Origin: Aminobacter anthyllidis
Lineage (GTDB): Bacteria > Pseudomonadota > Alphaproteobacteria > Rhizobiales > Rhizobiaceae
Assembly: GCF_018555685.1 (NCBI RefSeq)
Contig: NZ_JAFLWW010000014.1
Span: 1-64,000 of the forward strand
Direction: 5' to 3'
DNA length: 64,000 nt
The notes below the pieces were generated by a model. That model was not told where the DNA came from and did not search any database. It was given only the letters and a program-made list of their open reading frames with translations. Below, in pieces: positions 45,788 through 55,759 of the stretch (positions are counted from its first letter, which is position 1; each line of letters begins with the position of its first letter). The translations under genes and the position numbers were made by a program.

Positions 45788-46855
45788 GTGATCTCAGGTG
45801 GAAGAGTTTTGAGCCAGGACCAGAAACATCAAGTGTTGAAGCGTAAGTTGGGCCCAGAGGATTTGCGGCGATTCGAGACTCCTGCGATCGAACGGGAGTC
45901 TCACGGGCAGACAAGCGCGAAAAGCTCCGTGCCTGACTCTCTGTCGACCGTGGCAGTCGATTTTGCCGGCGTAACCAAGTCGTATGGGAACAAGATCGTT
46001 GTCGACGAACTGTCGTTCTCCGTTGCGTCGGGAGAGTGTTTCGGCCTCCTCGGACCAAACGGGGCGGGCAAAAGCACGATTGCGCGTATGCTCCTCGGCA
46101 TGACATGCCCTGACGCGGGCACGATCACGGTGCTCGGCGTCCCGGTGCCGGCGCGCGCTCGGCTGGCACGCAGGGGCATTGGCGTGGTCCCGCAATTCGA
46201 CAATCTTGACCAGGAATTCACCGTACGCGAGAACCTGTTGGTGTTCGGACGCTACTTCGGCATGAGCACACGTCAGAGCGAAGCGGTCATCCCGTCGCTT
46301 CTCGAGTTCGCTCGCCTCGAGCGCAAGGCGGATGCGCGCGTCTCGGAACTGTCCGGCGGCATGAAGCGATGCCTGACAATGGCGCGGGCGTTGATCAACG
46401 ACCCCCAGCTCATTGTGATGGACGAGCCGACCACCGGCCTCGATCCGCACGCGCGCCACCTGATCTGGGAGCGACTGCGCGCCCTGTTGGCACGCGGCAA
46501 GACCATTATCCTGACGACGCATTTCATGGAAGAGGCTGAGCGATTATGCGATCGGCTGTGCGTGCTCGAAAAGGGCCGCAACATCGCCGAAGGCGGCCCG
46601 CAGGCGCTGATCGACGAGCATATCGGATGCCAGGTCATGGAGATTTATGGCGGCGATCCGCACGAGTTGCTGTCGCTGGTCAAGCCACATTCCCAGCGCA
46701 TCGAGGTCAGCGGCGAAACCCTTTATTGCTATGCGCCAGACCCTGACCAGGTGCGCACGCAACTGCAGGGGCGAGCAGGTCTGCGTCTTCTTCTGCGTCC
46801 AGCCAATCTCGAGGATGTTTTCTTGCGACTGACCGGGCGCGAGATGGAGGAGTGA
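45788..46855 (+). CDS. nodI: NodI, Nod-factor export ATPase
   Basis: A 355-residue ABC ATPase. Walker [18 protein letters not shown], signature [16 protein letters not shown] and Walker [18 protein letters not shown] are intact. The start is GTG at 45788, four bases after the nodC stop; the first 50 residues are an N-terminal extension typical of long NodI forms. It acts with NodJ at the inner membrane. The C-terminal GREMEE lies next to nodJ. Confidence 0.95.
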   Translation: MISGGRVLSQDQKHQVLKRKLGPEDLRRFETPAIERESHGQTSAKSSVPDSLSTVAVDFAGVTKSYGNKIVVDELSFSVASGECFGLLGPNGAGKSTIARMLLGMTCPDAGTITVLGVPVPARARLARRGIGVVPQFDNLDQEFTVRENLLVFGRYFGMSTRQSEAVIPSLLEFARLERKADARVSELSGGMKRCLTMARALINDPQLIVMDEPTTGLDPHARHLIWERLRALLARGKTIILTTHFMEEAERLCDRLCVLEKGRNIAEGGPQALIDEHIGCQVMEIYGGDPHELLSLVKPHSQRIEVSGETLYCYAPDPDQVRTQLQGRAGLRLLLRPANLEDVFLRLTGREMEE

Positions 46856-46858
46856 ACG

Positions 46859-47647
46859 ATGATTGAAGGTTTTGCGGCGGCGCTGCCGGCCAATGCGTGG
46901 AACTGGGTTGCGGTATGGCGCCGCAACTATCTGGCATGGAAGAAAGTCGCACTCGTGTCGCTTCTCGGTAACCTTGCCGATCCTATGATCTACCTTTTCG
47001 GCCTAGGCACCGGCCTCGGCATAATGGTCGGCCGCGTCGACGGTGCGTCGTATATCGCCTTTTTGGCGGCCGGCATGGTCGCGGTAAGTGCGATGACCGC
47101 ATCTACCCTGGAAACATTGTACGCGGCTTTCGCCCGCATGCATTCTCAACGCACATGGGAAGCCATGCTGTATACGCACGTTACCCTCGGCGACATCGTT
47201 CTGGGTGAACTGGCGTGGGCAGCCACCAAGGCCTTCATGGCCGGTACGGCTATTACCATCGTCACCGCAACCTTGGGCTATGCCGCCTGGCCGTCCGTCC
47301 TCTATGCGCTGCCAATCATTGCTCTGACAGGGTGCGTATTTGCGAGCCTCGCGATGATCGTCACCGCACTTTCGCCCAGCTACGATTACTTCGTGTTCTA
47401 CCAGACGCTTGTCCTCACACCTATGCTGTTCCTGTCGGGCGCCGTTTTCCCATTGAACCAGCTGCCTGGCGCCTTTCAGCAGATAGCGCGGTGCATGCCG
47501 CTGTCACATGCGATCGACCTCATTCGTCCGGTTATGCTTGATCGCCCGATCAGCGGCATCGCCCTGCACGTCGGTGTGCTCGGCCTGTACGCGCTGTTGC
47601 CATTCTTCCTCTCGATGGCGCTGTTGCGCCGCCGACTAATGCGCTGA
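46859..47647 (+). CDS. nodJ: NodJ, Nod-factor export permease
   Basis: A 262-residue ABC-2-type permease with six hydrophobic segments (for example [31 protein letters not shown] and [23 protein letters not shown]). It starts three bases after the nodI stop. NodI-NodJ move lipochitooligosaccharides across the inner membrane. Confidence 0.95.
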   Translation: MIEGFAAALPANAWNWVAVWRRNYLAWKKVALVSLLGNLADPMIYLFGLGTGLGIMVGRVDGASYIAFLAAGMVAVSAMTASTLETLYAAFARMHSQRTWEAMLYTHVTLGDIVLGELAWAATKAFMAGTAITIVTATLGYAAWPSVLYALPIIALTGCVFASLAMIVTALSPSYDYFVFYQTLVLTPMLFLSGAVFPLNQLPGAFQQIARCMPLSHAIDLIRPVMLDRPISGIALHVGVLGLYALLPFFLSMALLRRRLMR

Positions 47648-47949
47648 CGAAAGAGAGTGAGATAAACAATGCGCTACGGACTTCGTGCTGCAAATAAAAA
47701 CGACATCGCAACGCAAATCGGCATCCAACCCAGGGTCTTCGTGGCATCCACTCAATCTCTCAACGTTATGGAACGCCCGGGACCTCGATCACAGGATCTC
47801 ATGTTGATCCAGGCGTAAGAGAATTTCTTTGAGGTTGGTGATGTCTGACTGGCGTTCGCGGCGGCGAACGACAACGCAGCCTGTGTTTTTGATCAAACGG
47901 CCTTGAGACAGGCCAATTCAGTCTTCCTGTACGATAAACGGAGAGCGAG
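47648..47949. other. nodJ-nolO spacer
   Basis: A + frame at 47669-47818 (MRYGLRAANKNDIATQIGIQ) follows a weak ribosome site and is of unknown status. The complementary strand at about 47815-47915 gives GCVVVRRRERQSDITNLKEI, a possible coding remnant of unknown family. No nod box was found, so nolO may be read through from nodJ. Confidence 0.35.
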
Positions 47950-49971
47950 ATGCTGTGTCTAGGATTGAGCGGCGGATTAGACAAAGTCTATGAAAACCGA
48001 TTCCAGATTGCGAATACATTCATGCACGATGGCGCTGCGGTGCTCGTCCGAGACGGACACGTCATCGCGGCCGTAGAAGAGGAGCGCCTCAATCGGATCA
48101 AACACTCCAACAAGCTCCCAATCAGTTCGGTTCAATACTGTCTTTCAGCCGCTGGGGTTCAGCTCAGCGAAATCGATCATGTGGCGTACTACGCTACCGA
48201 AGCCTATTGCAACGCCATGCTCGAAAACATGCTTGCTTCCGAGCCGAACGCCTCCATTCCGTTGGATGCCAAATTTTTGGTGCAGCAGCTGTTGGCGCAG
48301 GAGTTCGGTAGCGAGCTCGACCCTTCGCGTATCTCATTCGTAAGTCATCATCAGGCGCACGCCGTGAGTGCTTTTGCAATGTCGGGCTTCGAGCAAAGTC
48401 TGATTTTCGCGATTGATGGCTCTGGTGATTTCCAGTCGGGTCTTGTGGCGGTAGGATCTGGTGCTGAAATTTCGCAACTCGCGACTTTCCCAGAGAACAA
48501 TTCCCTTGGGCTATTTTATCTCGAGGTGATCCGGTATCTCGGCTACGGCTTGTTCGATGAATATAAGGTAATGGGGCTTGCCCCCTACGGCGATCCCGTT
48601 CCCTATCGCGAGCTTTTCGAGCAGTTCTATGAACTGTCTGCAAACGGCGAGTATCGCGTCCACCTGGACCGCATCGGTCCGACTTTGCTTCGCACCATTC
48701 AGGTCCGGCAAAAGGGAATGCCATTCACTCAGCAGCACAAAGATGTGAGTGCGTCGTTACAGGAAGCACTCGAACGCATCGTGTTTCACATTCTTCGGCA
48801 TCATCGTGAGGCCACCGGGATGACGCGGTTGTGCCTGGCCGGCGGCGTTGCGCACAATTGCTCCATGAACGGCAAGCTGCTCTATTCAGGACTTTTCGAA
48901 GACATCTTCGTGCAGCCCGCGTCGCATGACGCTGGCTGCGCATTGGGCGCTGCATTAATCGTGTCTGGTGAGCTAGGCCGCCCCGCGCCGCGTGCGCGAC
49001 TGCAGGAGGTTTATTGGGGGCCGGATCTCGCGAGCGATCACGCTGTCGAAGAGGAACTAAAGGCATGGGCGGGGCACCTGGAGTTTGAACGCACTGAGGA
49101 GGTGGCGGATAGGGCAGCCGAGTGGATGGCCGGTGGCGCCGTGATCGGCTGGGTGCAAGGTCGTTCGGAGTTCGGGCCGCGCGCGCTCGGAAATCGCAGC
49201 ATTCTTGCCGACCCCAGGCCCGCCACAAACAAGGACCGGATCAACGCCATGGTCAAGAAGCGGGAAGGGTATCGCCCGTTCGCCCCATCAGTGCTGGAGG
49301 AGGATGCGCGCGAATTTTTCGACCTCCCAGGCAGTGCGTGCGAATTTCCCTTCATGAATTTCGTGGTCCGTGTGCGCGACTCCAAGCGTGGTTTGCTCGG
49401 CGCCATCACGCACGTCGACGGTACGGCTCGGCTGCAAACAGTATCGCGCAAGGCCAGTCCGGCCTACTGGGACGTCATCAATGCCTTCAAGCAGCGCACT
49501 GGCATCCCAATTCTGCTCAACACGTCCTTTAACAACAATGCCGAGCCGATCGTGGATTCAGTTGCAGACTCGATTGCCACGTTCCTGACGACAGGGTTGG
49601 ATGGACTTGTGGTCGGGCCGTTCCTCGTCAAAAAACGGGCCACAACGCTGGAGGATTGGACTGCGCTCGCGGTTTCATTGCCGCCTTATGTATCCCTGTA
49701 TAAGGTCCGCGCTCACACGGCGCTGGATCGCCAGGAGACCGTCTGCGAAATCCGAACGGATCACTCCAGCCGTGACGGTGTGCGTATTTCACATGACTTG
49801 TTCGATCTGCTGACGCGGATCGAAGGCGAAGCCGTGCTGGCGGATCTCCTCGATACAATTACGCTGGATCAGGCCCAGCGCGAGGCTCTCACAGGAGAAC
49901 TGCGACGGTTGTGGGAGCAGCGCCGCGTTCGCATGCGTCCCTCGCAAGCTGCTCGCGTCCATCAAAACTGA
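47950..49971 (+). CDS. nolO: NolO, Nod-factor 3-O-carbamoyltransferase
   Basis: A 673-residue carbamoyltransferase. The N-terminus MLCLGLSGGLDKVYENRFQIANTFMHDGAAVLV, the SHHQAHAVSAF and IDGSGDFQSG metal/ATP motifs, AGGVAHNCSMNGKL and GRSEFGPRALGNRSILADPR are all seen. The length and N-terminus fit NolO (about 680) rather than NodU (about 560), so 3-O rather than 6-O carbamoylation of the terminal sugar is expected. Its place after nodJ matches known Mesorhizobium order. Confidence 0.92.
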   Translation: MLCLGLSGGLDKVYENRFQIANTFMHDGAAVLVRDGHVIAAVEEERLNRIKHSNKLPISSVQYCLSAAGVQLSEIDHVAYYATEAYCNAMLENMLASEPNASIPLDAKFLVQQLLAQEFGSELDPSRISFVSHHQAHAVSAFAMSGFEQSLIFAIDGSGDFQSGLVAVGSGAEISQLATFPENNSLGLFYLEVIRYLGYGLFDEYKVMGLAPYGDPVPYRELFEQFYELSANGEYRVHLDRIGPTLLRTIQVRQKGMPFTQQHKDVSASLQEALERIVFHILRHHREATGMTRLCLAGGVAHNCSMNGKLLYSGLFEDIFVQPASHDAGCALGAALIVSGELGRPAPRARLQEVYWGPDLASDHAVEEELKAWAGHLEFERTEEVADRAAEWMAGGAVIGWVQGRSEFGPRALGNRSILADPRPATNKDRINAMVKKREGYRPFAPSVLEEDAREFFDLPGSACEFPFMNFVVRVRDSKRGLLGAITHVDGTARLQTVSRKASPAYWDVINAFKQRTGIPILLNTSFNNNAEPIVDSVADSIATFLTTGLDGLVVGPFLVKKRATTLEDWTALAVSLPPYVSLYKVRAHTALDRQETVCEIRTDHSSRDGVRISHDLFDLLTRIEGEAVLADLLDTITLDQAQREALTGELRRLWEQRRVRMRPSQAARVHQN

Positions 49972-50389
49972 TGCCAATCGCTGGACGACAGATAGCAGTT
50001 GCCGAAACACCGGTCTGTCCAAGCATCTTCATATGACTGTGCCCAATCCATCGGCTGAGGCAAGGATCCTGACGATTGCATCTGCTCGCGAGCATGTCAT
50101 GTTCAACCCATCTAACCCTTATGGCAGTCGAGGATCAGTAATGGATTTGCTTGCCGGTGGCCCAAAACAGCACCAATTTGTCGTTTCTCGACGGCGGAGC
50201 CGGTTCGGTGACTGCCTATGGTCTCCGGCATCAGCCTGGTGTTCCGCATAGCGGACGGGACCTGCGAGCGGGCTGCGCCGCTCGCGGGATAAGGCGGCCG
50301 CCCTACGGCGCGCCAAGCCGGCATATTCGTCGTTGAGATGCTTTTTGGCCAAATGCGTTGGTGGGGCGACGATCATGTCTTAGCGCGGC
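49972..50389. other. Region between nolO and the methionine gamma-lyase relic
   Basis: No supported gene. Frames on the - strand contain protein-like stretches but with no identity I can defend. Confidence 0.3.
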
Positions 50390-50985
50390 TTGACCCTTCG
50401 CCCTCCAATTATGACGCCATTGCGGATTTCGCCGGCGCTTTCTTCAGGACTCGAGATCTGTTGGTCAAGGCCACCCGCGCGGTTAGCGTTGGCGATGCCC
50501 GACGTCTGCTTTCGGGCAATCGCCTGATCGGGATGCGAGTCGAGGAAGGGGAGCTCACCCAACCCACGGCCGAATGCCCGTCGCGCACCTGCGCGATCGC
50601 AAGCGCCGTGGTGCTGTGCCATTCCATGCGAAGCGTGAGAGTCTTTTTCAGCCCGCGCAGAACCAGGAAGGCCGACATGGTCGGGAGCGCCGCGCCGGTG
50701 ATGTAGCGCAAGGCCGTTTCGTACAGCGTGTGGAGGGGTTCCGCGTCGCCGAGGATTGCGCCGCCAAGGCTGCGGCCTCATTCGCCGCAACACCTTCAAT
50801 CGTAGGTCGAGTTCAGGAAGGCGCGTGGTTGAACGGCATTGGGAAAACCAGCCGGATCGTAGCCGTGATGGATCGCGCGGGTAGCGAAGCCGAATTTGGC
50901 ATCGTTCGCAGATGTGCCACTTTCCGGTCTTGGATTGCGGTCTCGGGCATCGGCTTCAGACGTGCTCTTGGCTTTCGGAAGGAGT
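50390..50985 (-). pseudogene. Methionine gamma-lyase/cystathionine-type PLP enzyme relic
   Basis: Pieces in different frames on the - strand match the family ends: KFGFATRAIHHGYDPAGFPNAVQP at the N-terminal side, and GAALPTMSAFLVLRGLK, TLTLRMEWHSTTALAIAQV, SAVGWVSSPSSTRIPI on the C-terminal side. The whole centre with the PLP lysine is deleted. It is divergent from a MocR regulator that may once have controlled it. Confidence 0.75.
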
Positions 50986-51031
50986 GGCTGCAAACTGGTT
51001 GATATGGAATGTCCAGTTGGCAGGAAAAGAA

Positions 51032-52501
51032 ATGGTCCAGTCTCCAGGTCCCGGTGCTTCAACCCGCTCGCATGGCATGGGCGCGCGCCAGATCTACGAA
51101 GCGCTTCGCGAGCAGATCCTCAGAGGCGTTTACGGCACCGGCAGCCAGCTGCCGTCCTCCCGTGGTCTCGCCGAGGAACTTGGAGTCTCGCGAACGACCG
51201 TCACCGTCGCCTACGAGCAGCTGGCCGCGGAAGGTTTCATCGACATCCGTCAAGGCGCGCGCCCTCGTGTCGCATCCTCACTGCTGGGACATGAGCTGAC
51301 CGCCAATCCCCCAAAACGGTTCGGCCCGGTTCACTTGTCAAGCTATGGCGAACGGCTGCGTGGTACTCCGCGCTGGCCGGATTACCTGCCGAACACGCTG
51401 AAGGTTGATTTCCGATATGGCGTCCTGGCGCCCTCAGATTTCCCCGCATCGGTTTGGAAGCGCGCGATGAACGCGGCGATGGCGCAGCGGCCGGCACGGC
51501 TCGCCTATGACGATCCGTGCGGTTCGAGCCGGCTCCGCCAAGCGCTTCAGGGCTATCTCTGGCGCGCCCGTACTGTGCGCTGCGACCCCGAGCAGATCGT
51601 CATCGTCAATGGTTCGCAGCAGGGCCTCGATCTCTGCGCGCGCCTGCTGCTCGACCCCGGGGACAGCTTCGTCATCGAGGACCCCTGCTACAGGATGGCG
51701 CGCCAGGTCTTTGCCAGTACAGGTGCCACGCCCGTTCCCGTCGAGGTTGACGATCACGGCATGCAAACGGAGCAACTGGCGGGGGTCGCGGCCCGGCTGG
51801 CCTATGTGACGCCCTCGCATCAGTTTCCGCTCGGCGGCGTCATGCCGATCCCGCGGCGGCATCAGCTTCTGGAATGGGCGCGGGAGCAGGGCGCCTATGT
51901 CATCGAGGACGACTACGACAGCGAATATCGCTACGATATCAGCCCCGTTCCCCCGTTGCATAGCCTCGAGGATCATGGGGCCGTCATCTACCTCGGCACC
52001 ATCTCCAAGACGCTCTCGCCGATGCTGCGGATCGGTTATCTCGTCGTCCCGGCGGAATTCCTGCAGGTTTTCGAAACCGCCAAGCAGCTTGCCGACCGGC
52101 ATTCTCCGATGGCGGGGCAGGAGTCATTGGCCTCTCTGATCGAGAGCGGTGGCTATGAAAGCCATGTGCGCCGCGTGCGCCGCATCAACGGCGAGCGCCG
52201 GGAGGCATTGCTGACCGCCCTGAAGCGGAGTTTTCAAGGTCGGATCGCCGTCCAGGGGGCAGAGGCTGGACTGCACGTCGTCATATGGTTCAACGACCTG
52301 CCGCGATCGCGTGAAACGGCGTTGGTCGAAGCTGCCCAATACGCGGGTCTGGGTCTGCACCCGATTTCGCCGCTTTATCATCGGCAGTCGGGAGCAGGCG
52401 AAGCCGACCGCGTCGGGCTTGTCATGGGCTATTCCGCCCTGAGCATCCGGCAGATCGAAAAAGGCGTCGAGATGCTGCGGGACGTCGTCGCTCGACTCTG
52501 A
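51032..52501 (+). CDS. MocR-type regulator (GntR HTH fused to aminotransferase-like domain)
   Basis: A 489-residue protein. Residues 1-80 carry a GntR winged helix (YEALREQILRGVYGTGSQLPSSRGLAEELGVSRTTVTVAYEQLAAEGFI); the rest is a fold-type I aminotransferase-like domain with YDDPCGSSRLRQALQGYL, YVTPSHQFPLGGVMP, EDDYDSEYRY and the PLP lysine in LGTISKTLSP. MocR proteins use PLP or amino-acid aldimines as effector. The ATG at 51032 follows GGAAAAGAA. It lies between the gamma-lyase relic and nodB, with paiB and lysE beyond. Confidence 0.9.
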   Translation: MVQSPGPGASTRSHGMGARQIYEALREQILRGVYGTGSQLPSSRGLAEELGVSRTTVTVAYEQLAAEGFIDIRQGARPRVASSLLGHELTANPPKRFGPVHLSSYGERLRGTPRWPDYLPNTLKVDFRYGVLAPSDFPASVWKRAMNAAMAQRPARLAYDDPCGSSRLRQALQGYLWRARTVRCDPEQIVIVNGSQQGLDLCARLLLDPGDSFVIEDPCYRMARQVFASTGATPVPVEVDDHGMQTEQLAGVAARLAYVTPSHQFPLGGVMPIPRRHQLLEWAREQGAYVIEDDYDSEYRYDISPVPPLHSLEDHGAVIYLGTISKTLSPMLRIGYLVVPAEFLQVFETAKQLADRHSPMAGQESLASLIESGGYESHVRRVRRINGERREALLTALKRSFQGRIAVQGAEAGLHVVIWFNDLPRSRETALVEAAQYAGLGLHPISPLYHRQSGAGEADRVGLVMGYSALSIRQIEKGVEMLRDVVARL

Positions 52502-52514
52502 GACGCTGACGGTT

Positions 52515-52645
52515 CCGCACGCGGGTTAGAACGCATTCGCGGCCGCTCATCGTAAACAGTTCATCGTTGAAATAGTCGCGCGGCCGGGCGACGGCCGCGC
52601 TCATGGACGGCTGACATGATGCTGCTGCCGCCGTGAGGTTGCGCG
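52515..52645 (-). pseudogene. nodD 5' relic next to the nodB nod box
   Basis: The - strand gives [30 protein letters not shown] and RVLT in a damaged frame, corresponding to residues 25-70 of NodD. It points away from the nod box at 52669. The rest of the gene is absent. Confidence 0.85.
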
Positions 52646-52668
52646 CGATCCACGCCTTTGTCTCATCT

Positions 52669-52716
52669 ATCCGCAACGTGGATGCTTGTCATCGAAACAA
52701 TCGATTTTGCCGATTC
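52669..52716 (+). promoter_or_regulatory. nod box upstream of nodB
   Basis: ATCCGCAACGTGGATG, then ATCGAAACAATCGATTTTG and CCGATTC: a good nod box with some changes at the right end. It reads towards nodB 290 bases downstream. Confidence 0.9.
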
Positions 52717-52914
52717 GACAGAACGTCCCATAGGAAGAATTCAAGGATGCAGCCCTAAGGAGATTGTCGATGCATGCGTTGGCTCCGAGGAGCATTTTCT
52801 GGTGTGTCCCTCCTGGTCTGCGCCGAACATCAAGCGAGCCGATCCCCTTTTCGACCAGGTACATCGGTGATCGGCGCAAGCTGCATCGCGTCGGCTCTTC
52901 GCGACAAGCTCCCT

Positions 52915-53009
52915 CCGATAGCGTAGGCCCCTACCTCAAGGATCGGGGTTATGCCGATTGCGAATGGCCGACCGGTACAACAATTGACCGCAAGGGTTCG
53001 CAGCTATGA
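52915..53009 (+). pseudogene. nodA 3' relic joined to nodB
   Basis: The frame ends CEWPTGTTIDRKGSQL and a TGA, equivalent to the NodA C-terminus [16 protein letters not shown]. The TGA overlaps the nodB ATG (ATGA) exactly as in intact nodABC operons. It is part of a chimeric frame open from 52764 with an unrelated N-terminal part. Confidence 0.85.
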
Positions 53010-53665
53010 GGCGTCTCGATGACAGATGGGAGGTGCAGAGTGAATGCGCTGACGGCACCGGGCGTCGAAGCGTTTATCTGACGTTTGACGACGGTCCCAA
53101 TCCATGTTTCACACCACAGATACTCGATGTGCTGGCGCAAAATCGGGTGCCAGCGACATTCTTCGTCATTGGTGCTTACGCCGCAGAGCATCCGGATCTC
53201 ATCCAGCGAATGATCGCAGAAGGGCATGAGGTAGGCAACCACACGATGTCTCATCCGGACCTGTCCAAGTGCGGCTTGGGCGAAGTGCAACGTGAGGTAT
53301 TTGAGGCGAACCAGGCCATCATGCTAGCATGCCCGCAGGCCTCGATCCGCTACATTCGCGCGCCATACGGCGCCTGGAGCGAAGAAGTGCTCACTGCCTC
53401 AGAGATCGCGGGGCTGGCGGCCCTTCATTGGTCGATCGACCCAAGAGACTGGTCGCGCCCCGGCACCGACGCGATCGTCGATGCAGTGCTCGCCTCGGTA
53501 CGCCCCGGCGCAATCGTGCTCTTGCACGACGGATGCCCTCCCGACGAGTCGACACGGAGCACTCAAGCCAGTCTGCGCAACCAGACCGTTATGGCGCTGT
53601 CCAATCTGATTCCTGCATTAGATGCCTGGGGATATGAAATTCGCTCGCTTCCAGAACATCACTGA
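53006..53665 (+). CDS. nodB: NodB, chitooligosaccharide deacetylase
   Basis: A 219-residue NodB/CE4 polysaccharide deacetylase removing the acetyl group of the non-reducing end. CE4 motifs are VYLTFDDGPNP (catalytic base and metal Asp), EVGNHTMSHPDLS (HxxxH), IRAPYGAW and HWSIDPRDW, with the final IVLLHDG. It has its own nod box and is 9 kb from nodAC, an arrangement known in Mesorhizobium. Confidence 0.96.
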   Translation: MRRLDDRWEVQSECADGTGRRSVYLTFDDGPNPCFTPQILDVLAQNRVPATFFVIGAYAAEHPDLIQRMIAEGHEVGNHTMSHPDLSKCGLGEVQREVFEANQAIMLACPQASIRYIRAPYGAWSEEVLTASEIAGLAALHWSIDPRDWSRPGTDAIVDAVLASVRPGAIVLLHDGCPPDESTRSTQASLRNQTVMALSNLIPALDAWGYEIRSLPEHH

Positions 53666-54162
53666 AATGCGAGATCGCATGGACCTGCTTTCCCAGCCAG
53701 TACCTGTGTGGTCTCGCTTATGAAGGCTTACAGGCCGTTTACGCCCTGCGAACAAGCACTTCGTCGACATCGGACGAACGGGTCGGCTCCGACAGTTGGC
53801 TAAGCGTAGACGTCTGTTGTCACCTGCTACGATGAGGACCCGCGCACGCTCTCGGCATGGCCCAGCACCGCCGGTAGGTTCACTCTTCGACGATTGTTTG
53901 AATGTATGGTTCACTTCGCGTTGGATCAATTTCATTGGGCTTGCCGCAGGCTCACATAGCGCGACCAAGCGGGATCGCTGGCTGCGTCCAAAAGGTTTGG
54001 CAAGCAATTCGCATACCGTGACCGGCACCGGGGGATTCCGGTGCTCCGATGCGGCGCGAGATGCCAACTTTCCCCAACTGGACCGCCTCAAAAGCTTCTG
54101 ACTGGCTGTTTCCAATATGCCAGCTTGCCAGTATCTGACCTGGTAACGCAAGGAGTTTCGCG
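53666..54162. other. nodB-paiB spacer
   Basis: Nothing identifiable. The 3' end should hold the paiB promoter. Confidence 0.3.
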
Positions 54163-54786
54163 ATGTACATCCCTCCCGCTTTCCGCGACGACGACAAGGA
54201 ATGCCTGCGCGCGACCATTCGCGCGGCGCTGCTGGCGAACTTCGTTACCGTCACGGCGGAAGGGCCGCTCGCAACGCCACTGCCCCTCTTCCTTGACGAG
54301 AGCGAGGGCGAGCACGGCGTGATCTACGGGCACCTGGCGAAGGCCAATCCCCAGTGCCGTGTTCCGCCGCTGGGCGACGGCTTGGCCATCTTCATGGGGC
54401 CGGACGCTTACGTGACGCCGGCATGGTATGCGACCAAGCGGGAAACCGGGAAGGTCGTCCCGACCTGGAATTACGTCGCCGTCCACGCCTATGGCCCGGT
54501 CGAGTTCTTCGAGGAAGCGGGAAGACTGCTGGACGTCGTGAATCGGCTGACCGACCACCACGAGGGCGAGCGCGCCTCGCCTTGGGCCGTGTCGGACGCG
54601 CCGCCGGATTTTGTACAAGCGCAACTCCGCGGAATCGTCGGCCTGCGCATGCCAATCACGAGGTTGGAGGGCAAGCGCAAAATGAGCCAGAACCGGAACG
54701 CGGCCGACCGCGCTGGCGTGGCGGCGGGCCTTGCGGCGAGCGAGCGGGCATCTGACCGCGACGTCGCCGCTCTCATCCCAAAATAA
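54163..54786 (+). CDS. PaiB-family FMN-binding protein
   Basis: A 207-residue PaiB-like protein: MYIPPAFRDDDKECLRATIRA, the GHLAKANPQ flavin-fold motif, AIFMGPDAYVTPAWY and VVPTWNYVAVHAYGPVEF, then GKRKMSQNRNAADRAGVAAGL. PaiB proteins are described as FMN-binding negative regulators. It is followed after 27 bases by a LysE exporter; MocR, PaiB and LysE genes often sit together. Confidence 0.88.
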   Translation: MYIPPAFRDDDKECLRATIRAALLANFVTVTAEGPLATPLPLFLDESEGEHGVIYGHLAKANPQCRVPPLGDGLAIFMGPDAYVTPAWYATKRETGKVVPTWNYVAVHAYGPVEFFEEAGRLLDVVNRLTDHHEGERASPWAVSDAPPDFVQAQLRGIVGLRMPITRLEGKRKMSQNRNAADRAGVAAGLAASERASDRDVAALIPK

Positions 54787-54813
54787 TCATGAACTTCGTC
54801 GGAATCGACCATC

Positions 54814-55464
54814 ATGCCAGAACTGACCCCACTCGCCCTGTACCTCGCCGCGGCCTCCGTGCTCGCCATCACCCCCGGTCCGGGCATCTTCTACGTTGCC
54901 GCGCGCACGCTCGCCGGTGGTCGTCGGGAAGGTATCGCTTCCAGCTTCGGCACGGGGTTGGGGGGCATGATCCACGTCCTCGCGGCAAGCTTAGGTGTTT
55001 CCGCGATCGTGCTCGAGAGCTCGGAACTGTTCTCCGCATTAAAGCTGTTCGGCGCGGTCTACCTCGTCTGGCTCGGCTTTCGCACCTTTCAAGCCGCCCG
55101 CCTCAAGGGAGCGACTGGCGGCGATGACGGCGCCGCAGTGGGTCCAGTCGGACCCCGGCGGGCGTTTCGTGAAGGGGTACTGGTCGAGGCGCTCAACCCG
55201 AAGACGGCAGTCTTTTTCCTCGCCTTCATTCCGCAGTTCGTGAATCCGAGCGCAGGGCTCGTGGCTCTGCAATTCGCGGTGCTTGGCTCCGTGTCCATTG
55301 CGCTCAACACGCTCGCCGACATCGTGGTTGCCGTCGTGGCCAGCGGCATTCAAGACGGCGCGGCAGCGCGTCCCGGGTTGATCCGCCGCCTGAGGGAGGC
55401 GTCAGGCGGCGCGATGATCGCGCTGGGCGTCGGCCTCGCTCTGGCGAAACACCCTGCTGCCTGA
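54814..55464 (+). CDS. LysE-family amino-acid exporter
   Basis: A 216-residue inner-membrane protein with the LysE/RhtB signature ASVLAITPGPGIFYVAARTLAGG near the N-terminus, GAVYLVWLGFRTF and NPKTAVFFLAFIPQFV. About six hydrophobic segments. Substrate unknown. It probably shares a transcript with paiB and may respond to the nearby MocR. Confidence 0.9.
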   Translation: MPELTPLALYLAAASVLAITPGPGIFYVAARTLAGGRREGIASSFGTGLGGMIHVLAASLGVSAIVLESSELFSALKLFGAVYLVWLGFRTFQAARLKGATGGDDGAAVGPVGPRRAFREGVLVEALNPKTAVFFLAFIPQFVNPSAGLVALQFAVLGSVSIALNTLADIVVAVVASGIQDGAAARPGLIRRLREASGGAMIALGVGLALAKHPAA

Positions 55465-55759
55465 CTTTGAATCTGATCGATTGGGCATCTTTCAGGGTTG
55501 GCGGGTACCTTGCGGAAGCAGTTGGAAGGCTGCGAGCCAGTTCGGTCATTGCACCTATTCAAGCCATGTCTCAGGAGGCGCGGCACCGCCGTTTGGGTGA
55601 ACGTCGGCTCATAAATGAGAGAAAAACATAGCGTGAGAGAAACGTGAGTACGACTGCCTCGCCTCGCTCATGCCCATCATTTCGGACCTCGCGAATCAAC
55701 GCACGGTAGAAGCCAGTCAGCCGAGAATGACGCCCGTTTCATGGAAGGAAAGCCAAGCC
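55465..55759. other. lysE-mocC spacer
   Basis: No gene seen; an in-frame extension of the next gene reaches 55670 but lacks family similarity. Confidence 0.3.

Noticed and set aside
47950-49971. Naming the carbamoyltransferase nodU
   Set aside because: The 673-residue length and the MLCLGLSGG N-terminus fit NolO; NodU is about 100 residues shorter with a different start.
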